Below, one piece after another: positions 7,756 through 18,848 of a DNA stretch of 64,000 nucleotides. The notes below the pieces were generated by a model. The model had not been told where the DNA came from. It did not search any database and worked only from the letters and a program-made list of their open reading frames with translations. Position 1 is the stretch's first letter. The number at the start of each line of letters is the position of its first letter. This DNA is from Adlercreutzia caecimuris B7 (GTDB lineage Bacteria > Actinomycetota > Coriobacteriia > Coriobacteriales > Eggerthellaceae), in contig NZ_KE159646.1 of assembly GCF_000403355.2 (NCBI RefSeq), forward strand, positions 328,424 through 392,423, read 5' to 3'. The translations under genes and the position numbers were made by a program.

Positions 7756-9297
7756 ATGGATCTGAAACCCCTTAGCGAAACCTCGGACAAGCGTTTCGCG
7801 CTGCTCATCGACGCCGACAACGTGTCGGCTCGCTATCTCAAGCCCATTTTGAACGAGCTGTCGAAGTACGGCACGGTCACCATCAAGCGCATCTACGGCG
7901 ACTGGACGCTCACCCTGCACGCCAAGTGGAAGGACGCCCTGCTGGAGAACTCCATCACGCCCATCCAGCAGTTCGGCTACACCCAGGGCAAGAACGCCAC
8001 CGACTCTGCCATGATCATCGATGCCATGGACATCCTCTACACCGACAACGTGGACGGCTTCTGCCTGGTGTCGAGCGACTCGGACTTCACGCGCCTGGCA
8101 AGCCGCCTGCGCGAGAGCGGGCGCACGGTCGTCGGCATGGGGGAGAAGAAGACCCCCGTGCCCTTCCGACGTGCATGCGACGTGTTCACCACCTTGGAGC
8201 TGCTCGTGCAGAACAAGCGCGAGCGCTCCGGTTCCAGCTCTGGCGGCACGAACAGCAGCGCCGTGCCGAAAGATGCGGTGGAGCAGGCTGTGGTGGACAT
8301 TATCACCGACAACCAGAACAACGGGAAGGCCACCGGCCTCGGCGAGATCGGCAGCCGTCTGCAGAAGCGCTATCCGGATTTCGACGTGCGCAGCTACGGC
8401 ACCAATTTGCTCTCGAAGCTGCTGGAGGAGTTCACCCGCGTGACCATCACCAAGGACCACAGTTCGGTGACGGTGGAGCTGGCCGATGGCGCCGAGGAGC
8501 GGACCGACAAGGCCGACAAGCCCGAGAAGAAGGTGCGTGGCGAGAGGGGGGTCAAGGCCGACAAGGCTGACCAGGCCGCCGGGAAGGCCGAGAAGGCCGC
8601 TTCCACCGAGCAGGGCGAGGAGCCGTCTTCGGCTGAGGATTCCGAAGCGGCTGGGAAGGCATCGCGTCGTGGCCGCAGCCACCGGGGGACCCGTCGGGTT
8701 ACGCCGAAGGTGGCGGGGCATTTGCCCGAGGGCGACGGGCAGGCCCCGGCGGCCCTGCCCGAGTCGGCTCCCGAGCCGGCAGATGCTGTCGGAGCCGAGC
8801 CCGCCCCTGCGGCGTTGGAGGAGCCGTCGACCGATGCCGCTCACGATGTGAGGCCCGGCCGCAAGGCGCGGGCGGCTCGCAAGGCGCGGGTTGTCGAGAC
8901 GGCTGCGGGGCAGCAGGAGGCTCCCGCGGCGATCGCCTCCGAGGAGGGCGGCTCCCCGGAGGCAGCCGAGCCTGCCAAGCCCAAGCGCACCCGCAAGAAG
9001 GCTGCCCCGGCCGAAGCCGCGGTTCCCGCGCCCGACAAGCCCCGCCGCACGCGCAAGAAGGCCGCTCCCGCCGCATCTGCTGCGGCCGACACGCCGCAGG
9101 CCTATATTCGCCAGATGGTGCAGGAGGCCGGTGCCGACGGCATCATGCTCTCCACCATCACCGATCGACTGCGGGCGCGCTTCAAGGATTTCAAGGTGCG
9201 TGATCTTGGCTACGCGCAGATGCGTCAGTACATGGCCTCCACGGGCACGTACGACTTGGAGAAGAGCGGGCGCAACTTCCGGGTGTACTTGGCGTAA
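7756..9297 (+). CDS. NYN-domain ribonuclease with two OST-HTH/LOTUS domains
   Basis: A 513-residue protein. Residues about 10-150 form a NYN (PIN-like) nuclease domain with the acidic sites typical of the family: LLIDADN, YTQGKNATDSAMIIDAMD and LVSSDSDF. Residues about 175-235 form a LOTUS/OST-HTH RNA-binding domain. A long Ala/Lys/Glu-rich linker (about 240-435) includes two KRTRKKAAPA-type direct repeats. A second LOTUS domain ends the protein (about 440-513). The family is thought to bind and possibly cleave RNA; the substrate is unknown. I chose the ATG at 7756 over upstream in-frame codons because AAGGAAA lies just before it and homology begins there. It is a single-gene unit. Confidence 0.85.
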   Translation: MDLKPLSETSDKRFALLIDADNVSARYLKPILNELSKYGTVTIKRIYGDWTLTLHAKWKDALLENSITPIQQFGYTQGKNATDSAMIIDAMDILYTDNVDGFCLVSSDSDFTRLASRLRESGRTVVGMGEKKTPVPFRRACDVFTTLELLVQNKRERSGSSSGGTNSSAVPKDAVEQAVVDIITDNQNNGKATGLGEIGSRLQKRYPDFDVRSYGTNLLSKLLEEFTRVTITKDHSSVTVELADGAEERTDKADKPEKKVRGERGVKADKADQAAGKAEKAASTEQGEEPSSAEDSEAAGKASRRGRSHRGTRRVTPKVAGHLPEGDGQAPAALPESAPEPADAVGAEPAPAALEEPSTDAAHDVRPGRKARAARKARVVETAAGQQEAPAAIASEEGGSPEAAEPAKPKRTRKKAAPAEAAVPAPDKPRRTRKKAAPAASAAADTPQAYIRQMVQEAGADGIMLSTITDRLRARFKDFKVRDLGYAQMRQYMASTGTYDLEKSGRNFRVYLA

Positions 9298-9328
9298 AGT
9301 GCCCGTGTCCCGTTGATTTTCTGAAGAC

Positions 9329-9355
9329 GGGCGACCGCGAAGGCGGCGGTCGCCC
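9329..9355 (+). other. Hairpin after the NYN gene
   Basis: Perfect ten-pair stem GGGCGACCGC/GCGGTCGCCC with a seven-base loop, but no T-run after it, so termination is uncertain. Confidence 0.45.
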
Positions 9356-9413
9356 GCACTCCCGTACAATAAACCTCTTGCTCAATGGAATATCAGCCGG
9401 AGGTGCCGTATAG

Positions 9414-11459
9414 ATGGAAGCTTTGACCCTCAGTTTGCTCTTGCTCGCTGCGGTGCTCGTGTCTTCCCTCATCGACCAGATCATTCCGCGGGTGTCGCTT
9501 CCCCTCATCCAGATCGCACTCGGGCTCGTTATCGCCGTCGTCGCGGGCGGCGAGGTTCGCGTGACGCTGGATCCGGAGCTGTTCCTCGTGCTGTTCATCG
9601 CGCCGCTGCTCTACGACGAGGCGAAGCGGGCCGACAAGGTGGCGCTGTGGCGAGAGCGCAAGCCGGTGCTGTCGCTGGCTATCGGGCTGGTGGTGGCCAC
9701 GGCTCTGGTGATCGGGTTCGCGGTCAATGCCATCGTGCCGTCCATTCCGCTAGCCGCAGCCTTCGCTTTGGGCGCGGCGCTCGGGCCCACCGACGCCGTG
9801 GCCGTCTCGTCGCTGTCGAAGCAGGTGGATATCCCCTCGCGTCAGGCGTCGCTGCTGAAAGGCGAGCTTCTGCTGAACGACGCGTCCGGCATCGTGTCGT
9901 TCCAGTTCGCCTTGGGGGCTGTGGTGACCGGCACGTTCTCCCTTATGGGCGCCGGCACCGATTTCCTCATCGAGTTCATCGGCGGCCTTCTGTTCGGCGC
10001 TGTGCTCGGGCTGCTCGGCAACTGGGTCGTGAAGACGGCGCGCTCCATCGGCGTGGAGAACACGAACTTCCACGTGCTGTTCGAGGTGCTCATCCCCTTC
10101 CTCATCTACCTGGTGTCCGATGCCTGCCATGTGAGCGGGGTCATCGCCGTGGTGGTGGCCGGCCTTATCAACGTCACGTCGCCGCGCGGAGTCATCGGGC
10201 CTTCGGTGTCGCGCATGAACATCGTGTCCGGAAGCGTATGGCACGTGCTCACCTACGCCCTCAACGGCATCGTCTTCGTGCTGCTGGGCACCCAGCTTCC
10301 TCAGGCCATGCGCGAGACGTGGGACGATACCACCATCACGAACACCACGCTCATCGCGCTCGTGTTCGGGGTTACCTTCCTGCTTCTGGCTACGCGCTTT
10401 CTCTGGGTGCTCGTCATGGACTGGGCGCATGTGCGCCGCGCCGAGAAGCGGCGGTTCTCCGGCCGCGACGTGCGCAGCGCGCTTATCACCACGTTCGCGG
10501 GGGCAAAGGGCGCCATCACGCTGTCCATCATGTTCACCATCCCCGTGCACCTGGTGTATCCCGATCTGGCCTACAAGGTGCTGTTTCCCCAGCGCGACCT
10601 GTTGATCTTCCTCGCCTGCGGTGTGATCGTGTGCACGCTGCTTCTCGCCACGTTCGTGGTGCCGCTGCTCGCGCCCGCGCGCAATGAGGCGGAAGAGGAG
10701 CTGCGGCGCATCGACCGCGACACCGCGACGACGCTCGACATCATGCGCGATGTCATCGAGATGCTCGCGGCCCGGCAAACGCCGGACAACCGCGTGGAGA
10801 CCCAGGCGGTCATCAGCTCGTACAACGATCGCCTCGCGCGCATCAAGGAGTCGAACGGCATCGAGGACGAGCCCAACGTCTCGCTGCGCCTGCGGGCCCT
10901 GCGGTGGGAATACGACCGGGCGGTGGAGCTGCTGGAGAACGAGGAGGTGTCCAGCGTGGTGGGCTACCAGTACCTCACGCGCCTCGAGCGCACCATGGAC
11001 CTCCTCGAGCACGGCCGGGTCGCGGGCCGTGCCCGGCGCTTCGGCATCCGCGCCCGCGCGCTTCTGCACCGCGGCGTGAACGCCATCCTGCGCGAGCTGC
11101 CGGGAGACACGATGGCCAGCCGCACCGAGGAGATGCGCCAGCTCCAGGTGGCGACGCGCGCCTATGCCGTGGAGCACTTGGAAGAGGCCGTCGCCTCCAG
11201 CCAGGTGCCCACCGAGGACGCAGCCGAGCTGCTCATGGAATACCAGCGCGCCGCAGCCGCCCTGCGCAGCGGCCGGCCTACGGTGACGGCGGTCATCAGA
11301 GTGGGGGATCGTGCCGAGGAAGTGAAGCGGGCCGCCTATTACTACGAGCTGGAGCAGATTCAGGAAGCCTACGAGGCCGATCTGCTCTCACGTAGTGCTG
11401 CCAAGCGCCTGCGCGAAAACGTGCAGCTCATGCAGATGGATCTGGACGACACGGTGTAG
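9414..11459 (+). CDS. CPA1-family Na+/H+ antiporter, copy 1
   Basis: A 681-residue protein with an N-terminal membrane domain of about 11-12 segments (residues 1-420). It carries the CPA1 signatures GPTDAVAVSSLS and LLLNDASGIVSFQ, the latter containing the Asn-Asp pair at the ion site, and AGAKGAITLS near residue 360. The last 260 residues are a charged cytoplasmic helical region. It would exchange sodium or potassium for protons across the inner membrane. The start ATG follows GGAGG. It is clearly paralogous to the antiporter at 16211 (LLLAAVLVSSLIDQIIPRVS compared with FLLAAVIASSILDKFLPRVS at the N-terminus). The two share topology but diverge in the tail. Confidence 0.88.
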   Translation: MEALTLSLLLLAAVLVSSLIDQIIPRVSLPLIQIALGLVIAVVAGGEVRVTLDPELFLVLFIAPLLYDEAKRADKVALWRERKPVLSLAIGLVVATALVIGFAVNAIVPSIPLAAAFALGAALGPTDAVAVSSLSKQVDIPSRQASLLKGELLLNDASGIVSFQFALGAVVTGTFSLMGAGTDFLIEFIGGLLFGAVLGLLGNWVVKTARSIGVENTNFHVLFEVLIPFLIYLVSDACHVSGVIAVVVAGLINVTSPRGVIGPSVSRMNIVSGSVWHVLTYALNGIVFVLLGTQLPQAMRETWDDTTITNTTLIALVFGVTFLLLATRFLWVLVMDWAHVRRAEKRRFSGRDVRSALITTFAGAKGAITLSIMFTIPVHLVYPDLAYKVLFPQRDLLIFLACGVIVCTLLLATFVVPLLAPARNEAEEELRRIDRDTATTLDIMRDVIEMLAARQTPDNRVETQAVISSYNDRLARIKESNGIEDEPNVSLRLRALRWEYDRAVELLENEEVSSVVGYQYLTRLERTMDLLEHGRVAGRARRFGIRARALLHRGVNAILRELPGDTMASRTEEMRQLQVATRAYAVEHLEEAVASSQVPTEDAAELLMEYQRAAAALRSGRPTVTAVIRVGDRAEEVKRAAYYYELEQIQEAYEADLLSRSAAKRLRENVQLMQMDLDDTV

Positions 11460-11483
11460 GGCGCCCGGCTTCTCTCTTTCACG

Positions 11484-11516
11484 CAAAAAAGCCCGCGAGG
11501 CATCTCGCGGGCTTTC
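11484..11516. terminator. Bidirectional terminator between antiporter 1 and trpS
   Basis: Ten-pair stem AGCCCGCGAG/CTCGCGGGCT. On the minus strand it ends in six T residues, which makes a strong terminator for trpS; on the + strand it is followed only by TTCG. Confidence 0.8.
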
Positions 11517-11558
11517 GTCGTGCAAGGGGCGGTGCGGCGGACTTTCGCGTCTTTGCGG

Positions 11559-12617
11559 CTAGTACACCATGCCCATGGCCTCGCGCACCTCGTCCAGGGT
11601 GGCATTCGCCATCTCGTTGGCGCGGCGGTTGCCCTCGTGCAGGATCTCGCGCACCAGCTCCGGCTTGCCCTCCAGCTCACGGCGGCGCTCGCGGATGGGG
11701 GCCAGGTAGCTGTTCACCGACTCGGTCACGTAGCGCTTGAGCGCCCCTGCGCCGTCGCCCGCGATCTCAGCGGCGATATCCTCCTCGGTACGGCCCGTGG
11801 TGAGCGCGGCAGTGGTAAGCAGGGCCGACACGCCGGGGCGGTTCTCCTTGTCGAAGGTGATCATGCGCTCGGAGTCGGTCTGGCTCTTCTTGATGAGCTT
11901 GGCCGTCTCCTCCTCGGTGGCCGACAGGGCGATGGCATTGCCGTAGCTCTTCGACATCTTGCGGCCGTCAAGGCCGGGAATCTCCACGGCCTCGGTCAGA
12001 AGACCGTGGGGCTCGGGGAAGATGCGGCCGTAGCGCTCGTTGAAGCGGCGGGCGATGAGGCGCGTCTGCTCGATGTGGGGCAGCTGGTCTTTGCCCACGG
12101 GCACGATGTTGCCCTTGCAGAACAGGATGTCGCAGGCCTGGTGCACCGGATAGCTGAGCAGAAGGCCGGTGAGCGCGTGGCCCGAGGCCTCCTGCTCGGC
12201 TTTCACCGTGGGGTTGCGCATCAGCTCGGCCTCGGTCACCAGCGACAGGAAGGGGAGCATGAGCTGGTTGAGGGCCGGCACGGCGGAATGGGTGAAGATG
12301 ACGGTCTTCTCCGGATCCACTCCGCAGGCCAAATAGTCGATGACCATGTTGTGCACGTTGTCGGCGATGTTGGCCGTGGTATCGCGGTCGGTGATGACCT
12401 GGTAGTCGGCGATGATGATGTTCGTGCGAATGCCCATGTTCTGGTGGGCCACGCGCTCCTTGATAGTGCCGAAGTAGTGGCCCATGTGCAAGCGGCCCGT
12501 GGGACGGTCGCCCGACAGCATGGTGTACTTCTCGGGATGCAGGGGCAAATCGGCGTTGATCTCGTCGCTGATCTTCTTGGAAGCGAGGAAGGTCTCGCTG
12601 GTCATATCGCTCGCCAT
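11559..12617 (-). CDS. trpS: Tryptophanyl-tRNA synthetase
   Basis: A 352-residue class I synthetase that charges tRNA-Trp. The HIGH-type motif is in GRLHMGHYFGT (about residue 40) and the KMSKS motif in GRKMSKSYGNA (about residue 217). SGDRPTGRLHMGH is the usual TrpRS start of the Rossmann fold. The ribosome site AAAGGAG lies about ten bases upstream of the ATG. It is transcribed against its neighbours, with its own terminator shared with the convergent antiporter gene. No T-box leader was seen in the 130 bases upstream. Confidence 0.95.
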   Translation of the reverse strand: MASDMTSETFLASKKISDEINADLPLHPEKYTMLSGDRPTGRLHMGHYFGTIKERVAHQNMGIRTNIIIADYQVITDRDTTANIADNVHNMVIDYLACGVDPEKTVIFTHSAVPALNQLMLPFLSLVTEAELMRNPTVKAEQEASGHALTGLLLSYPVHQACDILFCKGNIVPVGKDQLPHIEQTRLIARRFNERYGRIFPEPHGLLTEAVEIPGLDGRKMSKSYGNAIALSATEEETAKLIKKSQTDSERMITFDKENRPGVSALLTTAALTTGRTEEDIAAEIAGDGAGALKRYVTESVNSYLAPIRERRRELEGKPELVREILHEGNRRANEMANATLDEVREAMGMVY

Positions 12618-12681
12618 CGGTGCTTTCTTCTCCTTTGCGATGGAATTGTGAATATGTTGAGACAGTATACAAGATTACCTC

Positions 12682-12710
12682 TTGCGCATTGGCTGAAACC
12701 TGTGTATTAT
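12682..12710 (+). promoter_or_regulatory. Promoter of tRNA-Val
   Basis: TTGCGC (12682-12687), 17-base spacer, TATTAT (12705-12710). Confidence 0.8.
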
Positions 12711-12751
12711 ATTTAGCCGTCGCAAGTCACTCAGTGAGTTGCACATGATCC

Positions 12752-12826
12752 GGTCGCTTGGCTCAGCGGGAGAGCATCGCCTTCACACGGCGGGGGTCAC
12801 AGGTTCAAATCCTGTAGCGACCACCA
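12752..12826 (+). tRNA. tRNA-Val (CAC)
   Basis: Cloverleaf with acceptor GGTCGCT/AGCGACC, anticodon loop TTCACAC (anticodon CAC), T loop TTCAAAT and encoded CCA. Confidence 0.95.
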
Positions 12827-12834
12827 TAACTGAC

Positions 12835-12861
12835 AGGCCCCTCTGCGGAGGGGCCTTTTTC
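12835..12861 (+). terminator. Terminator after tRNA-Val
   Basis: Nine-pair stem AGGCCCCTC/GAGGGGCCT with a four-base loop, then TTTTT. Confidence 0.85.
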
Positions 12862-12893
12862 ATGTCCGCGCGTCGAAGGAAGGGGCCGCCGCT

Positions 12894-13272
12894 ATGACCG
12901 ACCTTGCGCCCTGGGCCTTCGAGCTGGAGGCCTACATCCGCGAAGGCGAGCCCAACGCCTCATCGGCGGCGGTCCCAAAGTGCAATACTTGGGGGGCTGG
13001 TTGCACTTTAGATTGCACTTTGGACGAGCTGGCTGTATTGAGGCTGCTTGCGGCCGACGGCTCGCTCACGCAGAAAGCTCTGGCGTCCCAACTCGGCATT
13101 TCGGAGCGCACCGTGAAGACGCGCACCGTCCGGCTTCAAGAGAAGGGCCTGCTGAGGCGCGACGGCGGTAAGCGCAGCGGTTGTTGGATAGTGTCGGACG
13201 AGGTAGAGGCGGCCCTGCAAATCAAAGAAAAGGTATCGGTATCCAACGATATTTCCAAGAAAGATTCCCATC

Positions 13273-13289
<17 letters not shown>
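12894..13289 (+). CDS. Small winged-helix DNA-binding protein
   Basis: 131 residues. A winged helix-turn-helix occupies about residues 45-105: [20 protein letters not shown] is the HTH and [10 protein letters not shown] the wing. That wing motif resembles the C-terminal module of large ATP-dependent AlbA/Schlafen-type or Fic-associated DNA-binding proteins, so this may be a stand-alone relic of such a protein. The N-terminal 40 residues have three Cys and no clear domain. GGAAGGGG precedes the ATG. Its last 17 bases overlap the start of the ABC-F gene in another frame, implying translational coupling. Function as a regulator is inferred. Confidence 0.65.
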
Positions 13290-15477
<2,188 letters not shown>

Positions 15478-15500
15478 TTTGCAGCTCCTCGAGGTCGGGC

Positions 15501-15602
15501 TACGGGGTAATGCTCAGTCGCTCAGACAGTCCTCGCTCGGCGAAACAGTCCACTGGACTGTTTCGTTCGCTGCGGAACTCGCTTGGTGAGCACCACCCCG
15601 TA
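15501..15602 (-). repeat. Foldback element, copy 1
   Basis: Outer arms 15501-15516 and 15587-15602 pair over 14 of 16 positions. Between them, read on the minus strand, come the shared left strand AGCGAGTTCCGCAGCGA, an inner hairpin with the loop region CCAGTGG, and the shared right strand AGCGAGGACTGTCTGAGCG. It fills the ABC-F/trmL gap. The flanks (GTCGGGCT and CCCTCT) also match other copies. Confidence 0.9.
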
Positions 15603-15636
15603 TCCCTCTGCACGTTGACTAGGTTGAGGTAGAGAG

Positions 15637-16098
15637 ATGCTGAACATCGTGTTGGTTGAGCCGGAGATTCCCCAGAATGCGGGGAATATCGCTCGCACGT
15701 GCGCGTGCACGGGGAGCCGGCTGCACCTCATCGAGCCCATGGGGTTTCGCCCTACCGAGAAGAACCTGAAGCGGGCCGGGTGCAACTACTGGAACGATGT
15801 GGACATCGTGCGGTGGCCCTATCTCGGGGCGTTTCTGGAGGCCCACGGGGAAGACGAGCTGCACCTGTTCACCGGCGCCGCATCGCGCACCTATGCGGAG
15901 GTGGCCTATGGGCCCGATGCGTTTCTGCTGTTCGGACGCGAGAGCCGCGGGCTGGATGCCGACCTCATCGAGCGCTTCGCCGATGAGTGCGTGCGCATTC
16001 CCATGGGCGCCGGGCTCGACTCGCTCAACGTTTCGAACGCGGTGGCCATCGCCGCCTACGAGGCCCTGCGTCAGCAGGATTTCCCCGGCCTTTCCTGA
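15637..16098 (+). CDS. trmL: tRNA (cytidine/uridine-34)-2'-O-methyltransferase
   Basis: 153 residues, the normal length for this SPOUT methyltransferase. The N-terminus EPEIPQNAGNIARTCACTG and the C-terminal trefoil-knot motifs LLFGRESRGLD and IPMGAGLDSLNVSNAVAIA are diagnostic. TrmL methylates the wobble base of certain tRNA-Leu species using S-adenosylmethionine. GAGGTAGAGAG precedes the ATG. It lies between a foldback element and the second antiporter. Confidence 0.93.
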   Translation: MLNIVLVEPEIPQNAGNIARTCACTGSRLHLIEPMGFRPTEKNLKRAGCNYWNDVDIVRWPYLGAFLEAHGEDELHLFTGAASRTYAEVAYGPDAFLLFGRESRGLDADLIERFADECVRIPMGAGLDSLNVSNAVAIAAYEALRQQDFPGLS

Positions 16099-16210
16099 GA
16101 TGCCCCGCTCCCGAGCGACGAGGTGCGCTCGCAGAAGCGCCCCGGCGGCTTCCGGGCTTATTCGCTAAGGTATTCCGAAACTTTTCCGTCGCATAAGGAG
16201 CTGGTACGCG

Positions 16211-18037
16211 TTGCAGACCTTCGAGCTGATTTTGTTTCTGTTGGCGGCGGTCATCGCCTCCAGCATCCTGGACAAGTTCCTGCCGCGGGTGTCGCTGCCG
16301 CTCGTTCAAGTGGCCCTGGGCGCCGTTATCGCGGCGGCTGTGGCCACGCCGCTGGAGTGGGGGATCGATCCGGAGCTTCTGCTCATCCTGTTCATCGCAC
16401 CGCTGCACTTCAACGAGACGCGCCATGTGGATTCCGGGGCGCTGTGGAAGAACCGCTGGGGTATCGCGTCGCTGTCGGTGGGGCTCGTCTTCGCCATCGT
16501 CGTCGCCTGCGGGGCGACGCTGCACGCCCTGGTGCCGGCGATTCCGCTTGCGGCAGCCTGCGCGCTCGGCGCGGCCATGGGCTCCACCGATGCCGTGGCG
16601 GTGACGGCGCTCACCCACGACCGCCGCTTCGGGAGCCGCCACGAGGCGTTGCTCAAGGGCGAGGCCCTGTTCAACGATGTGACCGGCACGGTGATCTTCC
16701 AGTGCTGCGTGACGCTTCTGGCCACCGGCGCGTTCTCGCTTGTGCATGCGGGCGAGGAATTCGCGCTTGATCTGTTCGGCGGGTTCGCCGGCGGCCTGGT
16801 CATGGGCGTGCTCGCCTGGGGGCTTCTGGAGCTCATCCGCCGCACCGGGCTCGATACCCCCACGCTTCACGTGATGCTGGAGCTGCTCCTGCCCTTCGTC
16901 ATCTATCTGACGGCGAAATCGCTGCATATCGGAGCGGTCATCGCCGTGGTGGCCGCGGGGCTCGTCATGTCGCTTTTGCCGCAGCGCCACACCGTGGCCA
17001 CCGCGCGCACGAAGCTTCAGGCCGCTGGCGTGTGGCAGACCTTGGAGTTCGTGCTCAACGGCATCATCTTCGTCATCCTCGGCATGCAGCTGCCGCGCCT
17101 GCTCGCGCCGGCGGCCGAGGGGAGCCTGGGCGATCCGGCGGCGCTGCTCGGTGCGGTGGCAGTGCTCACGGTAGTGCTGGAGGGCGTGCGCTTTCTGTGG
17201 CTGCTCGCCATGGACGCCCTGGCCGCGGCGAGGGCCGGGCGCGCTGCGGCGTCCTGCTTGACGCCGCAAGCCCTGCGCGGCACACTCGCTGTGGCCTTTG
17301 CGGGCGCCAAGGGCGGCATTACCCTCTCGCTCATGCTGACGCTTACGGCGGCCGGGGCGCTTTCCGCCGCCGACCGCTCGATGCTCGTCTCCGTGGCCTC
17401 GGGCATGATCGTGCTCACCCTCGTCCTGGCCGACTTCGCCGTACCCGCCCTCGTTCCCTCGAAGCGCTCGGCGGCTCGCTCGCGCGATCGGGTGGATGCC
17501 GAGGTCTCCCTGATCTTGGAAGTGATCGCCTCCATTCGGGCCGACGCTCCTTTCACGGGTGCCGTGCGCACGGGCGAAGAGGCTTCCGCGGGTGCGCCTG
17601 CGACCATCGACGAGCCGGCCACGGTCATCGTCATGCACCGCTACGCCGAGATATTGGAGGACCTCGTTCCCGCGGCATCGGCCGCCGCAGCCGCCCGCGC
17701 CCGCGCCGAGATCGCCCGGGTGGGGGATTTGTACGACCGTATGGACGCCCTCAGCCGGGCTGCCGCCCAGTGGGATGGCGAGACCGAGGACGACGAGGCA
17801 GGGGAGGGTCCGGTTGGAGCGGGGCCGTCCGACGCGGATGCCGATGCCGTTGGCGGCCTTACGGGCTACTTCCAGGCCCTGCGCGCTACCTACGAGGCCG
17901 TGGAGGACGTGCAGTCCCAGGCTCTTGCCCGCGAGCTGCAGCTCATCAAGCAGATGCGCGAGGCGGGTGTGATCGACGCGGCCCACGCCAAGGAGCTCCG
18001 CAACGACGTGTACATCCAGCAGCTGACGCTCGACTAG
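16211..18037 (+). CDS. CPA1-family Na+/H+ antiporter, copy 2
   Basis: 608 residues. The N-terminal membrane domain (about 1-420) has the CPA1 signatures GSTDAVAVTALTHD and ALFNDVTGTVIFQ with the Asn-Asp pair, and AGAKGGITLS. A cytoplasmic helical tail with an acidic stretch follows (about 430-608), ending like copy 1 (LRNDVYIQQLTLD compared with LRENVQLMQMDLDDTV). The start is TTG with AAGGAG ten bases before it. It is paralogous to the gene at 9414, and the differing tails suggest different control. Ion specificity is unknown. Confidence 0.87.
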   Translation: MQTFELILFLLAAVIASSILDKFLPRVSLPLVQVALGAVIAAAVATPLEWGIDPELLLILFIAPLHFNETRHVDSGALWKNRWGIASLSVGLVFAIVVACGATLHALVPAIPLAAACALGAAMGSTDAVAVTALTHDRRFGSRHEALLKGEALFNDVTGTVIFQCCVTLLATGAFSLVHAGEEFALDLFGGFAGGLVMGVLAWGLLELIRRTGLDTPTLHVMLELLLPFVIYLTAKSLHIGAVIAVVAAGLVMSLLPQRHTVATARTKLQAAGVWQTLEFVLNGIIFVILGMQLPRLLAPAAEGSLGDPAALLGAVAVLTVVLEGVRFLWLLAMDALAAARAGRAAASCLTPQALRGTLAVAFAGAKGGITLSLMLTLTAAGALSAADRSMLVSVASGMIVLTLVLADFAVPALVPSKRSAARSRDRVDAEVSLILEVIASIRADAPFTGAVRTGEEASAGAPATIDEPATVIVMHRYAEILEDLVPAASAAAAARARAEIARVGDLYDRMDALSRAAAQWDGETEDDEAGEGPVGAGPSDADADAVGGLTGYFQALRATYEAVEDVQSQALARELQLIKQMREAGVIDAAHAKELRNDVYIQQLTLD

Positions 18038-18144
18038 CGCTCCGCGAGGTTGCCCGCCCGGTATCGGGCTGTCCAGCTACGCTCGCTCGTCGGCGGTTTC
18101 TGTGGGTTCGCCATGGCAGCGGGGCGGCAGCGGACGCGGTGCGC

Positions 18145-18150
18145 TACACT
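18145..18150 (+). promoter_or_regulatory. Possible -10 box giving a leaderless mRNA for the M50 protease
   Basis: TACACT ends eight bases before the ATG at 18159, and there is no clear ribosome site. The mRNA could therefore be leaderless. The -35 region is not convincing. Confidence 0.3.
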
Positions 18151-18158
18151 GTCGGGCT

Positions 18159-18839
18159 ATGGTTAACATCGCATACATCATCTGCTCGGTTCTGAGCTTC
18201 GTGCCCGCCCTCGTGCTGCACGAGGTGGCTCACGGTTTCGCCGCCTATAAGTTGGGCGACCCCACGGCCAAGGCTTCGGGCCGCCTGTCGCTGAACCCGC
18301 TCAAGCACATCGACCCCTTCGGCACGGTCATCCTGCCGGCCATGCTCATGTTCATGGGCTGGCCGGTGTTCGGTTACGCCAAGCCCGTGCCCTACAACCC
18401 GCGCTACTTCAAGGATCCGCGTCGCGACGACGTCATCGTGGGCCTTGCCGGGCCGGCGGCCAATCTGGCTATGGCGGCCATCGCGGCGGCGGTGGCCTGG
18501 GGCTGCTCGGGTCTTGTGGCCAACCCCGCCTTCGCCAACAGCGAGCTGTTCGCCTATTTCTACGTGATGTTCTTGCCCACGTTCGCGCTTATCAACCTGT
18601 ACCTCATGTTCTTCAACCTGCTGCCCATCCCGCCGCTGGACGGCTCCTCCATCTTCGCCATCCTCCTGCCGGCGAAGTACCTGCCGAAGTACTACCAGAT
18701 CCAGCAGTACGCCTTCCCGATCTTCATGATCGCGGTTGTGGTGCTTCCCTACGTGTTCCATTTCAACCCGTTCTCGTGGTATCTGGGCGTGACAGCCGGC
18801 AACCTGTTCGACCTCATGTTCCCGCCGTTCTTCTCCTGA
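18159..18839 (+). CDS. Site-2-protease-type (M50B) membrane metalloprotease
   Basis: 226 residues, five to six membrane segments. The zinc motif HEVAH is at about residues 20-24 and the second metal/loop motif NLLPIPPLDGSS at about 155. This matches compact M50B proteases of the YwhC/YdjA-like group, which cleave within membranes; the substrate is unknown. An upstream in-frame ATG exists, but homology starts at MVNIAYIICS. It immediately precedes scpA with a nine-base gap, a neighbour order common in Gram-positive and actinobacterial genomes. Confidence 0.87.
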   Translation: MVNIAYIICSVLSFVPALVLHEVAHGFAAYKLGDPTAKASGRLSLNPLKHIDPFGTVILPAMLMFMGWPVFGYAKPVPYNPRYFKDPRRDDVIVGLAGPAANLAMAAIAAAVAWGCSGLVANPAFANSELFAYFYVMFLPTFALINLYLMFFNLLPIPPLDGSSIFAILLPAKYLPKYYQIQQYAFPIFMIAVVVLPYVFHFNPFSWYLGVTAGNLFDLMFPPFFS

Positions 18840-18848
18840 GGGCTTCCC

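Noticed and set aside
8976-9070. Repeated KRTRKKAAPA-coding units resembling a short tandem array
   Set aside because: Two in-frame units inside the NYN/LOTUS linker; not a CRISPR array and without spacers of even length.
12618-12751. T-box or trp leader upstream of trpS
   Set aside because: No T-box sequence, specifier hairpin or Trp-codon leader peptide could be drawn in the 130 bases.
15501-15602. Foldback elements read as rho-independent terminators
   Set aside because: No T-run follows any copy, orientation is mixed, and genes downstream appear to be in the same operon.
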